Made by a program: the position numbers and the translations under genes. 64,000 nt of DNA, taken from Talinum fruticosum. Its lineage: Eukaryota > Streptophyta > Magnoliopsida > Caryophyllales > Talinaceae. The stretch covers positions 4,126,501 to 4,190,500 of the forward strand of contig JAITYX010000025.1 of NCBI GenBank assembly GCA_021018815.1. The letters run 5' to 3'. The notes below the pieces were generated by a model that saw only the letters and a program-made list of their open reading frames with translations, was not told where the DNA came from and searched no databases. The first letter of the stretch is position 1; each line of letters starts with the position of its first letter. Of this stretch, positions 34,538-46,859 are shown in pieces.

Positions 34538-35850
34538 CTTCCAATGGATCCTAATCCAAAGCATTATCTTAATCTCGGTTTACTTAATGAGAACATATCC
34601 AGGGTGGAAACCAGATTGAATGATCAAGAGCAACAGATGTCATCTATATCGAGGGATCTTAAGACTATCACAAGGGCTATTGAGGACGAGTAAGAAAGAT
34701 AAGGAAGCTGAACGTTTGAGAAGAGAAACGACCTTGGTTCTGCCATCTCCACCTATCTTGTCGCCTCCGGGTAGTCCCAAACGCGAATCCCTTAAACACG
34801 AATCCAAATCTCGGCTTGATCCCCATATAGATCAAATAAAATGAATGTTAAGGGAGTCATCCATGTTTAGTAATCACTACTTTGATCATAAGGGATTCCC
34901 TTAAATCCCTAAAGGTAAACTACCTCTTAAGTTTACCATCGTTGGATATTAAATTCAAAGGTTACGAGAATTCCCATCATCACGTACACAACTTCTTAGG
35001 AGCAATGACTCCTAAGAACATTCCTAAAGATACTTACAACATCATCTTCCCTGGACGTTCAACATTGATGTAATAAAGTAGTATAATGTGGTTGACCCAC
35101 GCAACGTTGCTAACTGGACTGATTTGTGGAAGGAGTTCCTCCATCATATTCCTATAACACCGATCTGCCGGTTACCCTCGGAGACTTGGAATTAATCGGG
35201 CAAGGCGAGAAGGAGAGCTTAACGGATTTCCATACCGGATGGTTGATCGACCCTCCGAGAAAGATGAAGTTCGGATCATCGTAAAAACCCTTCAGCCAAT
35301 TATAATCAGCACCTCAAATTTCTACCCATGATGAACTTTTCAACCCTTAGAGATGCTGGTTTATTGATAGAAGAAGAGATGTCTACCGTGACCACAAAAG
35401 TCGCGATCGGGTATCGGGGTAATTATCATTCTAAAGATAAGAAAGCCTCCAATACGAGCAATGCTAGCCGAGGTGCGGATGTCAATTCCCTTAACGGGTA
35501 TACTGACTACACTCCTATTGATACTACCTACACCAAAGCCCTTGTCCGTCTCTTGGAAATGAGGAAGATAGAGTTACCACCTGTTAGAGTAGAATCGGAA
35601 ACCGCGAAACAATCCAAAAATTGGGACGCGGGAAAATTTTACAAATATCATCGCGCACGAGGACATGATACCAAACAGTGTTGGACATTTAAGAATAAAC
35701 TAGAAAGCATGTTTCGAAATGGAAAACTATCCTTAAGTAAGGCTACTCGAAACCAAGCAATAATAAAAACCCTTTTGCGGCACCTTAGCCATTTTCACCG
35801 AACCTATTCCAGGTTAGTGGGATCCGTCTATTCTTATCCAAGATGTTAAC
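34538..35850 (+). pseudogene. Tat-like gag
   Basis: The N-terminal part is open to 34693, with a coiled-coil-like stretch (SRVETRLNDQEQQMSSISRD). The middle is broken. Translation of about 35085-35330 gives the WTDLWKEFL block and the 'ESLTDFHTGW' region of gypsy gag in shifted frames. The open frame 35328-35849 (173 residues) holds LRDAGLLIEEEMSTV and, at its end, a FYKYHRARGHDTKQCWTFKN segment. Tat proteins usually have C-x2-H-x4-H-x4-C here; the first Cys is Tyr in this copy. Confidence 0.82.
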
Positions 35851-36349
35851 AAGTCGAAACCACTTCTTAGCTTACCTCCATTAGATCTAGAAGTCCAGGG
35901 GCTGTGGGTAATTGATGAAGAAGATGTCTACGAGAAAAGAAGTAACAACAACAACGGTAGTGATGACTTCTAGGGTACACCACCCTTGGAAGAAGAAGAC
36001 TTTCGGGAGACAATTAAAGTCCTACTATTCGGTTCCTTACTAGATCCAGACGACACAACACACCCTTAGGTCTACAACAGACTCAGGAATCCCAAAAGAG
36101 CCTGAAGCTACAAAGGAAGAAGATCCAATCCTTAAGCAACTTCGAAATTAAAACCGATATCCGAATCTAGTAATTAATATTTGCTTCCCGGAAACATAGA
36201 CAGGCTTTAATCGATGCACTCAGCAAGATCGAAGTCTCTCCTAAAACCACACCGAGAGGAAGTGGTAGGTTTGATTCACGAGTGGGGATGGAACCATTAC
36301 CTTTGATCGAAGGATCTCCCGGAAGAAGGCATTGCACAATAATGCCCTT

Positions 36350-36800
36350 TACTTAACCATAACTTGCATCAACAAGTTTATTCCCCTAACCTTGGTAGTC
36401 AATGGATCAACGAGTAAATGTATGTCCTTGGAGGACTACTAGAAGGTTAGGAATTATAGATCAACAACTCTCTAAATAGAGCTGTTCATCTTCGAGCTTA
36501 CGATAATTGTAAAAGAATAGTCTTGGGAACAATGACCTTGCCAATCAATATAACGCTAGTGGAATGGAGCATCGAATTCCAAGTCTTAGATATCCCAGCT
36601 ACGTTCAATTTACTTCTAGGACGCCCTTGGTTATATGATCATCGAGCGGTGCCCTCTACACTATATTAGAAGGTTAAGATAATCGTCAAAGGTCAAGTCA
36701 TAAGCGTCGACGAGGATAACCTTTGTGCTACTATCACCTCTAAAGAATCCGTAGTTGAGATCGAGCACGATGCTAATGATGAGGAATTGTATTGATTCGA
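36350..36800 (+). pseudogene. Tat-like protease region
   Basis: Broken frames read RRLGIIDQQLS near 36435-36470 and FNLLLGRPWLYDHRAVPSTL near 36604-36663, then KVKIIVKGQVISVDEDN. These are the C-terminal flap and tail of the Tat aspartic protease. The catalytic D-D/T-G-S segment cannot be read in this copy, so it looks destroyed. Confidence 0.7.
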
Positions 36801-37830
36801 GATCGTCGCTGCCTTAGAAAGGGATGAAGCCCCCTTACCTTTAATCCTTATGGCAACCCTAGTGTCCATTCGATACTTAGGAAGAAGGGGTATTTTCTAG
36901 GTCTTCGTTGTAGGCCGAAAGGCATGTCACCCTAATTTTCCACCCCTTGAGCCGACTAATAACTACAACTTCAAATTAGGCTATCAATCTACTGCTAAGG
37001 AGATAGTTCAAGCTAAGTGGGAAATCCAAGCAAAGAGGACTACAATACACACAGATCCACTCTATCAAGCCCTTTCCTTATACTCTAAATGGGCAGTTTC
37101 TAAGAAAAGGAGACAACTTTCGTTATTATGGTTTTCCTGAGCCCTACTATATCAAGGAAAAAGGCATCCTAGTACCTAGTCCGGAGATTTTTAATGACTT
37201 GCTATGTTACGGAAAAGGAGGCAGCTTACCTCCTTAAAGAGGGACAGTCCGCATTAGGCTGGACCAATGTCACTGGAAATAATTTTTTCGATCTTTTGTT
37301 CGGACAAAAGGGTAACCTAGAAGGGAATTCAATCTCGGTAGTGTCACGAGCTATGTTGCACCTGCAGTTCGATCCGTCCGGGTTTATCGCGACGTTGATA
37401 TTGAAGGATCCAAGCATGTTATTTGGATTGACGCTAAGGAGGGCCAGGAATTTCGTTGTTAGCCTAAGAGCGCATTCTCTTGCTTGAGTCTAGTGTTAGG
37501 GCTTGTACGTTTCCTTCGTTGTTTCCATTTGTTTTCCTAATTCTATCATTTCTAATTCTGTTTCTAAGTCCGATGTACTCGTTGCTTCATTCAATAAAGT
37601 GAACCTTTCCGCTTACTCCTTGCCTCCTCTTGCTATTAATTGTTTTGCCTCTAATGACGAACAAAAATTTTCTAAAGAACTAATAAAAGGTATAGAAGAA
37701 CATGAAAGTCGCTCACCAATACTACAAGAAACAATAACAATTAATGTGGGGTCCTTTGATCAACCTCAAGAAGTTAAGATCGGGAAAACCTTGGATCTAA
37801 AAGAGCTGAGCAATTTACTTCGATCCTTAT
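36801..37830 (+). pseudogene. Protease-to-RT linker of the Tat-like element
   Basis: Open stretches 37194-37487 and 37503-37832. The second ends with IEEHESRSPILQETITINVG and a KTLDLKELSNLLRSL segment, which is the acidic lead-in to the RT in Tat polyproteins. I cannot assign a separate function to the first. Confidence 0.55.
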
Positions 37831-38700
37831 AGAATTTATAGATGTCTTTGCATGGTCTTACAAAGACATGCCGGGTATAGATTCGAGTATAGCAGAACAC
37901 AAAATCCTACTTTACGAAGATGCTAAGCTAGTTAAGCAAAAGTTGAGGAGGATGAAATCGGAATGGGCTTTGAAGATTAAGGAAGAGGTTTAGAAGCGAG
38001 TTAGAGGTCGGGTTCATTGAAGTAGTTCACTATCCTCGGTGGGTAGCAAATATAGTTACGGTTCCCAAAGAAAGATGGCGGGGTTCGTATGTGCGTCGAC
38101 TTTAGGGATTTAAATAAGGCAAGTCCTAAAGATGATTTTCTGTTGCCTAATATTAACCTCTATTTAGATAATACGAGTGGGTCATGCTTTGCTCTCGTTC
38201 ATGGACGGTTATGCTTGGGTCTAATCAGGTGAAGATGGTTGAAGAAGACATGGAAAAGATGATATGATCATAAAATCCAATGGGGAACTTACTTGTTATG
38301 TAGTGATGCCATTTAGGCTCAAAAATGCTGGTGCAACATATCGAGAGGATAACAACGACGGTGCTACATGATATGATCCATAAAGAAGCCGAAGTATATG
38401 TAGATGATATGATCATAAAATCCAAAGACAGGGCATGGCACTTACTGAGCCTAAGAAAATTCTTCCATAGACTCGGGAAGTACGGCATGCACCTTAATCT
38501 TCAAAAGTGTGCCTTTGGGGTAACCTCTATAAACTATTAGGCTATGTTGTCGAGTCTTAGAGGAATTAAAGTTGATCCATCCAAGATCAAGGCCATTCGA
38601 GAGATCTCTCCACCAAGTATAGAGAAGGAGATAAGAGGTTTTTAAGACGTTTGTAGTACATTAGTTGTTTCATATCAAAACTTATTATGGTATGTGAACC
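37831..38700 (+). pseudogene. Tat-like reverse transcriptase
   Basis: Conceptual frames give FAWSYKDMPGIDSSIAEH near 37850-37900, then the MPF-LKNAGATY block near 38312-38340 and the catalytic EAEVYVDDMIIKSKD near 38388-38430. LQKCAFGV and IKAIREISPPS follow. Several stops interrupt it, and a 23-bp stretch from the YVDD region is repeated upstream (38258-38280), where it replaces the expected sequence. It is inactive. Confidence 0.85.
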
Positions 38701-38782
38701 CATCTTCAAGAAGTTAAAGAAAGGATTTGAGCCCATTTGCGATGCTGAGTGAAAACAAGCATTCGAGAAGGTTAAGGAATAC

Positions 38783-39151
38783 TTGTTTAATCCTCCGAGT
38801 GTTAGTTTCACCCCAATCGGGAAACCTTTACTCCTGTATGTCACCATAATGAAAACAGCTATGGGAGCCATGTTAGCTCAAAGAGATGGGAAAGAACAAC
38901 ACGCTATCTACTATCTAAGAAAGAAGTTCTTGGATTATGAGACTAGATACATGCCATTAGAGAAGACATCATTGGCACTAGTCCGGGCTACCAAGAAGCT
39001 CGGGCACTACATGTTAGCCCACACGGTACATGTGGTGGCACTTATGGATCCTATTAAGTATGTACTTGAGACCCCAACTATCAACAGTAAGATAATGCGC
39101 TGGACTGTCATCCTTTCGAATTTGAACTCATGTTCGTCCCTCACAAAGTGA
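38783..39151 (+). pseudogene. First RNase H (RT-associated)
   Basis: A 122-residue frame with TPIGKPLLLYVTIMKTAMGA, then MLAQRDGKEQHAIYYLRKK, TRYMPLEKTSLALVRATKKL and a LMDPIKYVLETP segment. This is the RNase H that directly follows RT in Ty3/gypsy elements. It is one of the better preserved parts. The end of the frame runs into a shift. Confidence 0.85.
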
Positions 39152-39189
39152 TTAAGCGAAGGATAGTGTCGGAATTCTTAGCTGATCTG

Positions 39190-39660
39190 CTTGTGCTTGA
39201 ATCGCAACCCGAACACCTTGACTTTCCGGATGAAGACATTTTACAAGTAGAGGTGGACGTTTGGACAATGTACTTCGATGGCGCTTCCAATCGAAGGGCT
39301 TTAGAGTAGGAATTATTTTAGTCTCACTTGGAGGGAGCACATACTCCCATTTCGGTCAAACTAGACTTTGAATTCACCAATGCTTTGCAGAGTACGAAGC
39401 TTGCATCACATGAGTTGAAGGCTGCTACGAGAGATCGGGGTCAAGAATATCGGGGTTTTGGTGACTCCATCTTGATCATCAACCAGATTTCGCAATGGTG
39501 GAAGGTACATAGTGAAGCCTTGGCACCCTACCAAGCATACCGACAGAATTGTCTAAACAATTTAAGAGCATCTCTTTCACTTAGCTTTCTAGGGATGATA
39601 ATCAATTTGCGGATGCACTAGCTAAGTTAGCATCCATGATCAATATACCTACCGGCATTC
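39190..39660 (+). pseudogene. Second, archaeal-type RNase H
   Basis: It starts near WTMYFDGASNRRA (39264-39300), with the Asp of the D-G-A/S motif. Then ISVKLDFEFTN, a changed 'AAEYEA' block, GFGDSILIINQISQWWKV (39460-39515) with the second Asp, and an LAPYQAYRQ helix. A final shifted FADALAKLAS lies near 39606-39640. A duplicated RNase H of this kind between RT/RNase H and integrase is a known feature of Tat elements. Confidence 0.82.
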
Positions 39661-39739
39661 ATTCATTGCCCGTTCACATTGAGTGACGGAGTCACCCTAC
39701 ACACATCCGTACATTAGAAGTGTCTAATACTAACCATAC

Positions 39740-40865
39740 TAGTTGGTATCATGATATTTATCGAGTATCTGGATAAACAAGAGTATCCCTTGGACTCCAT
39801 GCCTAGAGCCCAACATGCCATCGGGATGTTGGCCGCTCAATTTTTCATCAATTAGAAGCAACTATTTAAGAAAACTAGTTCGGGATTAGCTTACTTTGTG
39901 TCAATCAACATGAACCAAAGTGCATCATGGAGGAAATTCATGGTGGGGAATGTGGACCTCATATGAATGGTAGGATGTTGGTCTAGAAGGTTCGGAGACT
40001 CGGTTATTACTGGTCGACCATGGCGTTGGACTTTTATGATTTTGTTAGAAGGTGCCATAAATGTTAGGTGTATTCAAATTTACAACACTAACCACAGGCA
40101 TTTCTCACAACGTTAGCTTCACCCTGGCCATTTTCGGTTTGGTGAATCAACATTACTGGCAAGGTGAGCCCTAAAGGAACAAGCGGTCATGAATTTGTGT
40201 TAGTAGTAGTCAACTACTTCACAAATTACTCGAAATATCATCTGTCGTTACGGGGTACCCAACGAGCTAATAAGTGATCATGGTAGCCATTTTAAGAAGT
40301 AGCGGATTTGTTGGATAAGTACAAAATCCGACATCATAAATCTTCCCCATATCAACCTCGGACCAACGGAGCAATTGAGGCCGCTAATAAGAATATTCGT
40401 AAAATAGTGGAGAAAATGACAATTACCTATAAGGATTGGCTCGACAAAATGCCTATCGCCTTGTGGGGTTATAGAACTTCTATTAGAGCCTCTACGGGAG
40501 CAACACCTTACTCTCTAGTTTATGGTATGGAAGTAGTCCTTCCAATCGAGATTGCCATTCCCTCATTAAGGATAATTACTAAGAGCCGATTCCGGAAGCG
40601 AGAATGGGCTAAAGCACGCTATGATGAGTTAGTATTTTCGGATGAGAGGCACCCCAACTCCTTACATAAAGTTAAGCCTCAAAATTTGCAAATTGGGGAT
40701 TTAGTCCTTAGGGAGATAAGAGCGCCAATTCAGGACCCACGAAGAAAACTTAAGCCCAATTGGCAAGTACTTAGTAAGATCTTACTTGGTGGAGTGGTAA
40801 AATTAAGCTGATTTGGACGGAGAAAAGATTTTCCGAGTACACCAACTTAGATCAACTGAAGAAGT
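39740..40865 (+). pseudogene. Tat-like integrase
   Basis: The zinc-binding H-H-C-C region is readable near 39930-40060 (EIHGGECGPHMNG ... RRCHKC). The core D motif is in broken frames near 40130-40220. The open frame 40308-40811 (167 residues) contains HHKSSPYQPRTNGAIEAANK with the catalytic Glu, then WGYRTSIRASTGATPYSLVY, EVVLPIEIAIPS and a GDLVLREIRAP tail. FRVHQLRSTEEVLHLA closes the polyprotein at about 40877. Confidence 0.9.
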
Positions 40866-40879
40866 ACTACATTTAGCAT

Positions 40880-41640
40880 GACCTTAGGCAATAGGCCAAG
40901 CCCGACCCAACCAGGATAGGCCATGGCGGGTGTCGGCCACCACCTGGACAACGGTGGGCTGGCCGGGCCACGGTCTTTCCTTTGATTCCGATATTCGTCT
41001 TGAAGTGTCGAGATTATCCGTTCAGTTATTTATCTACTTGGATTGCCCAATTAGGCAGTTCATTAGTGTGTTTTTATTTATTTTAAGGGCACTCCAATTA
41101 GGCGGTCTAATTTATTCATTTTTGTACCCCTAAGTGAGCGATATAAATATAGAAGTATAGCATAATACTTACTTTTATTTAATAGAAGGTAAGCCTACTA
41201 CTTACCTAAATACATAGCTAAAAAGGGAAATAAGTATTTGCAAGCACACTACTTGTAAAATATTAATAACACTCGTTCTAAAGAGGCGAACTAAACCTCC
41301 CTTTCTTTTATTCTATCCTAACTTCTATCGTAAGAGTCTAAGTCCTAGTCTATCTTTACTTTCTTTCCTTTAGGGTCACTAGACTCAACTTCTTCATCTC
41401 AGGTGCGTTCCTTCAACTCTTGAATTCGGCGGGCCCTTATTTCCTCAGCTTCTTTGGCTTCGGTTTCTCTTCAACGGACACTTTCGGCTATCCGAGGGTT
41501 TATTTCGTGAATTTGGAGAGGGGTAGCAGCGGGGATAATTTTTCAGGATTCATCTCTCCGAGTCTCGGTGCCTTCCGTTATTGGGGATCTACTTTTATTA
41601 TCCACTCCGGATAATAGGGAGAAATAGAAGTGTTGGGTAT
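40880..41640. other. Non-coding stretch between integrase and antisense ORF
   Basis: AT-rich sequence with short imperfect repeats around CTACTTAC/AAGTATT near 41140-41270. Nothing else was recognised. Confidence 0.5.
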
Positions 41641-43018
41641 GCCTTCAGGTGTCAACAAGTCCGCGAGTGTCAAGAACTTTGGCGAGACTTCTCCAGATAT
41701 TTGGGCCACGACTTAGTCCGATTAGAGTTATCATACCCTTTGAACAATTTAAAGGTACCTAGCCAGATACAATCCAATAAAGGTATTATTTGTTCTCTTC
41801 CCATCTCGCCACAACACATGGCTAAGGAAGTAGTACGTATTGTTTTGAAGCTGGTTGTTGCGAGGTGTGCATTTTGAGCTGGGACACCTTCGTGCTTAAC
41901 ATACCAAAGAAGATCGTTCTTGTGATTCTTTAGGAATTCCTCCCACCAAAAAGCCAGGTGATAAGCTACTATACCGTATTTCGCTTCACTGCGTGAAGAG
42001 ACTCGCTAAGTATGTATCAACTTTTAAGGGAGCGTAAATTAGCTTTGGGTGCTTCATTAACCGGATCCGAACATCACGGATGCAAAATCAAATATTAGTT
42101 TCTGCACGGTCAAGGTCCAATCTTTTAGGCCCAACAGGAGCAAAATTAAATAAAAATAAAAATAGCGACAAGCTGGAAAGAAACAAAGTTTAGAGTTTTT
42201 CGGCGTAAATTGGAGGCGTTTCGGCCTCGGCGGCACCGAGACAATCACCTTGTCGCCGGCGTCGCCGACCGGCTCCTATCGCTTATTCTCGTTAGTCATT
42301 TTGTGCTTACCTCCAATAACGGGGTCTCCCGGAGAAGTCTTCCTCACAATTTGCTTCAACCCGGTCTAAACCTATGATTGTCTCAGCAGCTATTAGGGGA
42401 ATTAGAGAACAATAATTCCCTAATTGTTTAACTAAACTCAATAGCGCCACTTGTGCCAAATTCGACCTCCTACCAGCAGAAATCCACCTATCGGACATGT
42501 GATAATAGCTTGCCGCCTCAGGATGATGATGGATTCGGCATAGGCAAACATGTTTGTATAGTGTTTCATGAGATTGGTCAGATTTACCCGGTTTCGAATA
42601 AGAATCCACCCTAGACTCTTCATGCTCAATTTAAGCAAATATTGTAAGTCTTGTGAAGATATTTTGAAGATTTAGGTATAGTTGATTTTGTTCGCCTAAA
42701 ACTGCCTAATATAGCATCAAATTCTTCGAGCGGGGGGCACGGTTCCTTATCCCCAAACCTAAAGACGTGGTGGTGAGGTTCCCAATAATCCACAACTCTT
42801 AAGAAGGTCCAATAGACCTTCACCGGAGAATGTTGAAGAGGACATTTAGCCCATAATTGGTTAACATGGATCTATCCATATTACTCATCTCATACATCCA
42901 TCGTGTTAACTAAGTTATGAAATTCATGTTGATTTTGGATGGAAGAAAGGGATATGGTATGCTCTTAGTTTGGATAGTAGAAGGTTTTCTTCGATATGGC
43001 ATCTTTTCTTTTAGGCAT
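41640..43018 (-). pseudogene. Antisense ORF of the Tat-like element, N-terminal type (DUF7745-like)
   Basis: It runs opposite to gag-pol. A possible start at 43018 (MPKRKDAISKKTFYYPN) is soon stopped. The recognisable core is 42823-42626: VKVYWTFLRVVDYWEPHHHV, then FRFGDKEPCPPLEEFDAILG. This resembles the start of the plant DUF7745 / plant-mobile-domain-like proteins (pattern W-P...F.FG......P..EE...LL). Next comes a helix-rich part (42609-42307), and near 41750 a WPKYLEKSRQ tail. Antisense ORFs at this place are known in Tat elements; their function is unknown. Confidence 0.6.
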
Positions 43019-43037
43019 TGTAAGCGGATCCTATTTA

Positions 43038-43042
43038 TAAGA
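43038..43042. repeat. Target-site duplication, left copy (TAAGA)
   Basis: Identical to 53847-53851, on the other side of the Sirevirus. Confidence 0.93.
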
Positions 43043-44578
43043 TGAAGACTCGAGACACTATTCTATATCTTTCCGAGTCATGCAAAAGGAATCGAGTATA
43101 ACGATGACATTCATATAGTGTTTTGATTCCAAGGCATTCTCTGTGTCTTAGAAACTTACTTGAGTGAAATAGTATCTTTTCTATGCGATTTCGTCTTCAC
43201 TTATCTCTTTAATCGCTTTTTAGTTAGCGACTCGGAAAACTTGTTCTTTATTCCGAGTCCACTCTCACTCGAGAATCGACTTGTGATTATTTACTCTATT
43301 GTTTGCAAAGTCGGCATTCGTAGTTCTTTTCGTGCTTAGTCTACATCAAGTATTTCCCACTCGATATTCGTTATGGAACTTGATTCTTTGCTTCGAGACT
43401 AAGTCATATGGAATTCCGAGTATCATGGATATTAGACTCAGAAAACTCCATTTCTTTTCGACTCGGATAATCGATGGTTAATTATCATGATTATATTATT
43501 ATCCGTGTCTAACCTTGGACCAAAGTATTTTATACTTTGAGAACCAGAAGGTATTTTACTTTTGTAGGTTATTCAATCGAGGATATCTTTTCAAACTACA
43601 AAAGTAGCCGAAGCTTGAACGTCAAATCACCAGCGAGATATAGCTTTTCACCGTCCACTGCTCTAGTCCCGGAAGATTGTGTCGAAGCTATGCGCTTCCA
43701 TATCCGGAAAAGCTGGAAGGTCAAGCTTAACGATGGTTTTCACCACACTTTTCGAGACACATCCGATGGTTTTGGGACTTCCAAGAGAGTTGAACCGTTG
43801 TCCAACGTCCATACTTCAACGGATACTTTACGAGTGACTCGGAAAGCCCTTATCAATGGTCACGAGAGGACTCTCGGTCAGCGAGATGAAGATAACGGCT
43901 ACTCTGCTCGGTTATCTATAAATAGAAGCCACTTCACAAGACTTGAAGAGAGCGGAACATATTGTCAATACACCAACTTGATCAAAGTTATTGTATTTAC
44001 TTTCAATCTTCAACTTACAACTCCCACTCTGTAATTCATTACTTTACGAGTTGTAAGGTCTTGTACTCGATTACAAACACTTCTTACATTCTTTGTAAGG
44101 TCCCTTGACTAAGCTGTAAGGGTTAACTCGGCTTAGTTGTCCCTAAGCTGTAAGGGTTATCTCAGCTAGGAAGTACTAGATCGAGATAAGGGAATTTACG
44201 AGTCTAGGAAAACTTGTATAGAGTTGTCTAAGGGAGCAACTCGGGTTACGTCAAGTTCACGGTATTTTGTGGACTCAAAATAGTGGATTTGACTTCGTGT
44301 CTGGATTGACACGGGCCGTGGTTTTCTGCCCCGGGAGGGTTTCCATGTAAAATCTCTGTGTTCACTTTACGAGTTCATTCTAGACTCGGACGACCTTGCT
44401 TGAACGTGTTTACTACGATTCATTACATTACGAGTCCATTATTTTCGACTCCTTGCTTAGACTCGGAATCTGTCTTTGTCTATCCTCTATCAAAAGGTGT
44501 GCGCTTTTGCAAAGAATTTTTCATCACCCTATTCACCCCCTCTAGGGTGACTCGAGACTCTCCCAGAGCAAACCTTCA
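43043..44578 (+). repeat. 5' LTR of the Sirevirus
   Basis: It starts TGAAGACTCGAG and ends AACCTTCA. TATA box at 43917-43925. It matches 52317-53846 throughout; many differences lie in CTCGAG/CTCGG-type contexts. Confidence 0.95.
43917..43925 (+). promoter_or_regulatory. LTR TATA box
   Basis: TATAAATAG, about 875 nt into the LTR. The same motif is at 53189-53197 and, inverted, at 16190-16197. Confidence 0.65.
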
Positions 44579-44580
44579 AT

Positions 44581-44594
44581 TGGTATCGAGCCTA
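44581..44594 (+). promoter_or_regulatory. Primer-binding site (initiator tRNA-Met type)
   Basis: TGGTATCGAGCCTAG, two bases after the LTR. It matches the usual TGGTATCAGAGCC except for one missing base. Confidence 0.8.
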
Positions 44595-44636
44595 GCCTTT
44601 CGAAAGGATCTAACGGTCCAAAGGTTTAAAGATCGG

Positions 44637-45700
44637 ATGGCTCGGAACACCGGAGAGTTCGACGAAGGTAGATCTTCCAACGAGGCCACCAAAATTCAAA
44701 GGTTCAAATTTCGGTCCTTGGAAGAAGCTTATGGAATGTTTCCTTATGGATCACGATGAAGAAGTATGAGAAATCATACAACAAGGAAACTACATTCCAA
44801 CGAAGACGAGATGAATTCAGAATCCTTCCAAAGACAAAGGCTGAGTTCACGCCGGCGAAGCGGAGAAGTTCGAAAGAACTTCAAAGCCATGAACATCCTC
44901 ATGTGCGCCATAAGCTCGAGAAGAATATAATCGAGTCTCTGCACTGTGACTCTGCTAAAGAGGTGTGGGACACTCCGGTCAACACCTACGAAGGTACAAG
45001 CCAAGTGAGACAAGCGAAGATCGGCCGGTATCTTCACAAATATGAGCTTTTCAAAATGGAGCCGAGAAGAGAACATTACTCGGATGTTCATACGCTTCAC
45101 TTGAGATCACCAATAATCTCAAATCTCCGGGAAAGAAAATCTCCCATGAAGAAATGTGCTGGAAAATTCTCAGAAGCCTACCCAAGAAATGATGGGGTCC
45201 GAAGGTAGCTTGCCATAGAAGAGGCTCGGAACCTCTCACTCTTGAAGCCGAGACGAGCTCATTGGAAAGCTTCGACCCATGAGATACATCCGGAAGAAGA
45301 AGATGCTTGAGGGTACTTCCAAAAGGAACATCGCGCTTAAAGCCTCGAGAATCCAAAGAAGCAAGTCCAAGCTCCTCGACTCGGAAGATGATCCCATGGC
45401 ACTCATTGCAAGAGGCTTCAAGAGAATGATGAAGCACAAAAGATGGGACAAAAGGCCAAAAGAAGAATTCTACAAAAAGGACAAGAGAGACGAGAAAAGG
45501 TAAGTTTTCTTCACCTTCAAAGTTATCTTTGTCTAAGAATGCTTGGATGTTTTGAATGTGGCGGCAAAGACCACATAGTCAAGGACTGTCCAAAACGAAG
45601 AAGGGACGGGGAAGAAGAAAAAGGCCATGATGGCAACTTGGAGTGACGAGGACTCATCCGAAGACGACGAAGAATCGAGATGACTCAAAGTGTCTAATGG
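44637..45700 (+). pseudogene. Sirevirus gag
   Basis: The likely start is at 44637 (MARNTGEFDEGRSSNEATK). Frames 44756-45208 and others carry HKLEKNIIESLHCDSAKEVW, a TYEGTSQVRQAKIGRYLHKY segment, and then in a shifted frame KKISHEEMCWKILRSLPKKW. This is the capsid-type region of plant copia gag (UBN2-like). Lysine-rich linkers follow, then the knuckle CFECGGKDHIVKDC (45548-45589), with all four C-C-H-C residues kept. At least four frameshifts make it non-functional as read. Confidence 0.88.
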
Positions 45701-46473
45701 CAATCAACGACTCGGAAGCCGAAAAGAGTCGGACTCGGACACGAACTCGAATAATGAGGAAGCTGATCCTCAAGAGGTAATAAATTACTTTCTCAAATTT
45801 TCCAAAGTTGATTTAGCTACATACATCTTTACTTTGGAAGAAAAGTCCAATTCGATTCTTCTCATTTCAAGGAACAAGCTGAGTCAATCACTACTGAGAG
45901 CACCTTTTTAAAAAATGAAGTGGAAAAGCTGAGACTCACACTCGGAGAACTCAAGACAAGTGCTCAAACTAATGAGGCCGAGTCCGAGTTACTCGGAAAA
46001 GAAAATGAGCAAGCGAAACGAAGCTCATTGAGTCTCGAGATCTGGTTTTAAAGTTTTCTCAAGGACGAGAAGAACCTTGATATGCTCTTAGGATCACAAT
46101 GTGTCTCATTTCGAAAAGAAGGTCTTGGTTTCAACAAAGAGGAAGAATCTAATTCTTACTAAGAATTGTTCAAAAGGATTCGAAGCTGTTAAGTTCAAAA
46201 GGCTGAGCATGGTCCCATTCATAAAAATGAAAGGAGGACTAAACCCGGACCTATTTACAAAAGGAAACCATTTTCCTCTGTTTCAAAAGGAAAGGTTTTT
46301 AAAAGGAAAGAGACACGGACTCGAGTCCTACGAAAGAAGGAGACTCAGAATCGAGACTAAACCCAAAGTCATTCAAATCGGGTTCCGAAGCACCTTCTTC
46401 CTCGAAAAGGACCACGGTAAGGAATGTTCTTGGGTTCGTTAGAGGAAGTGAGAAGGGTTAGATTTTCTCTGTT

Positions 46474-46776
46474 TTGCGGGTCACTCGAGAAAAGATCAAA
46501 GGACACCGGTACCTGGACAGCGGATGTTCTCGACACATGTCGGGTGACCAAGGACTCTTTTACGAGCTGGAGTCATATAAAGGAGGAAAGGTGACCTTTG
46601 GTGATGACAGCAAGGGCAAGATAGTGGGCATTGGGAAGATTGGTAATGGAAACAATGCGGTGAGCCCGATCTACCTTGTCAAAGGACTTAAGTACAACCT
46701 ACTTAGCATCTCCCGACTTTGTGACAAAGGTCAAGAGGTAAAATTCACTCAATCCAAGTGCTACATCACGAGATGA
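46474..46776 (+). pseudogene. Sirevirus protease
   Basis: A 100-residue open frame with YLDSGCSRHMSGDQGLFYEL (D-S-G active-site triad, residues about 10-12), VTFGDDSKGKIVGIGKIG and YNLLSISRLCDKGQEVKF. This is the copia aspartic protease up to the pre-integrase region. The domain is intact in one frame but is not joined to gag in frame. Confidence 0.88.
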
Positions 46777-46859
46777 GACCACCAAAGAGGTAAAGCTCTC
46801 GGGTAAGAGATCGGGTAATACCTACATCATCCCTCTTTCGACCCAAGTCAGAACTTATC

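Larger units (their letters stand above)
31091..43042 (+). mobile_element. Tat/Ogre-like Ty3/gypsy element (5' part, up to a nested Sirevirus)
   Basis: A 2-kb LTR (TGTAGACACC...CCTACA) is followed by a primer-site-like sequence, a long leader with tandem repeats, gag, protease, RT, RNase H, a second RNase H, integrase, and then an antisense ORF. The second RNase H and the antisense ORF after integrase are established marks of the Tat lineage. The copy is heavily mutated. The Sirevirus at 43043-53846 interrupts it, and the DNA resumes at 53852. The LTR at 58055 may or may not be its 3' LTR. Confidence 0.88.

Noticed and set aside
43032..43039. TATAAATA on the minus strand before the antisense ORF start at 43018
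   Set aside because: It is only about 14 nt from the ATG, too close for a TATA-driven start upstream of that codon.
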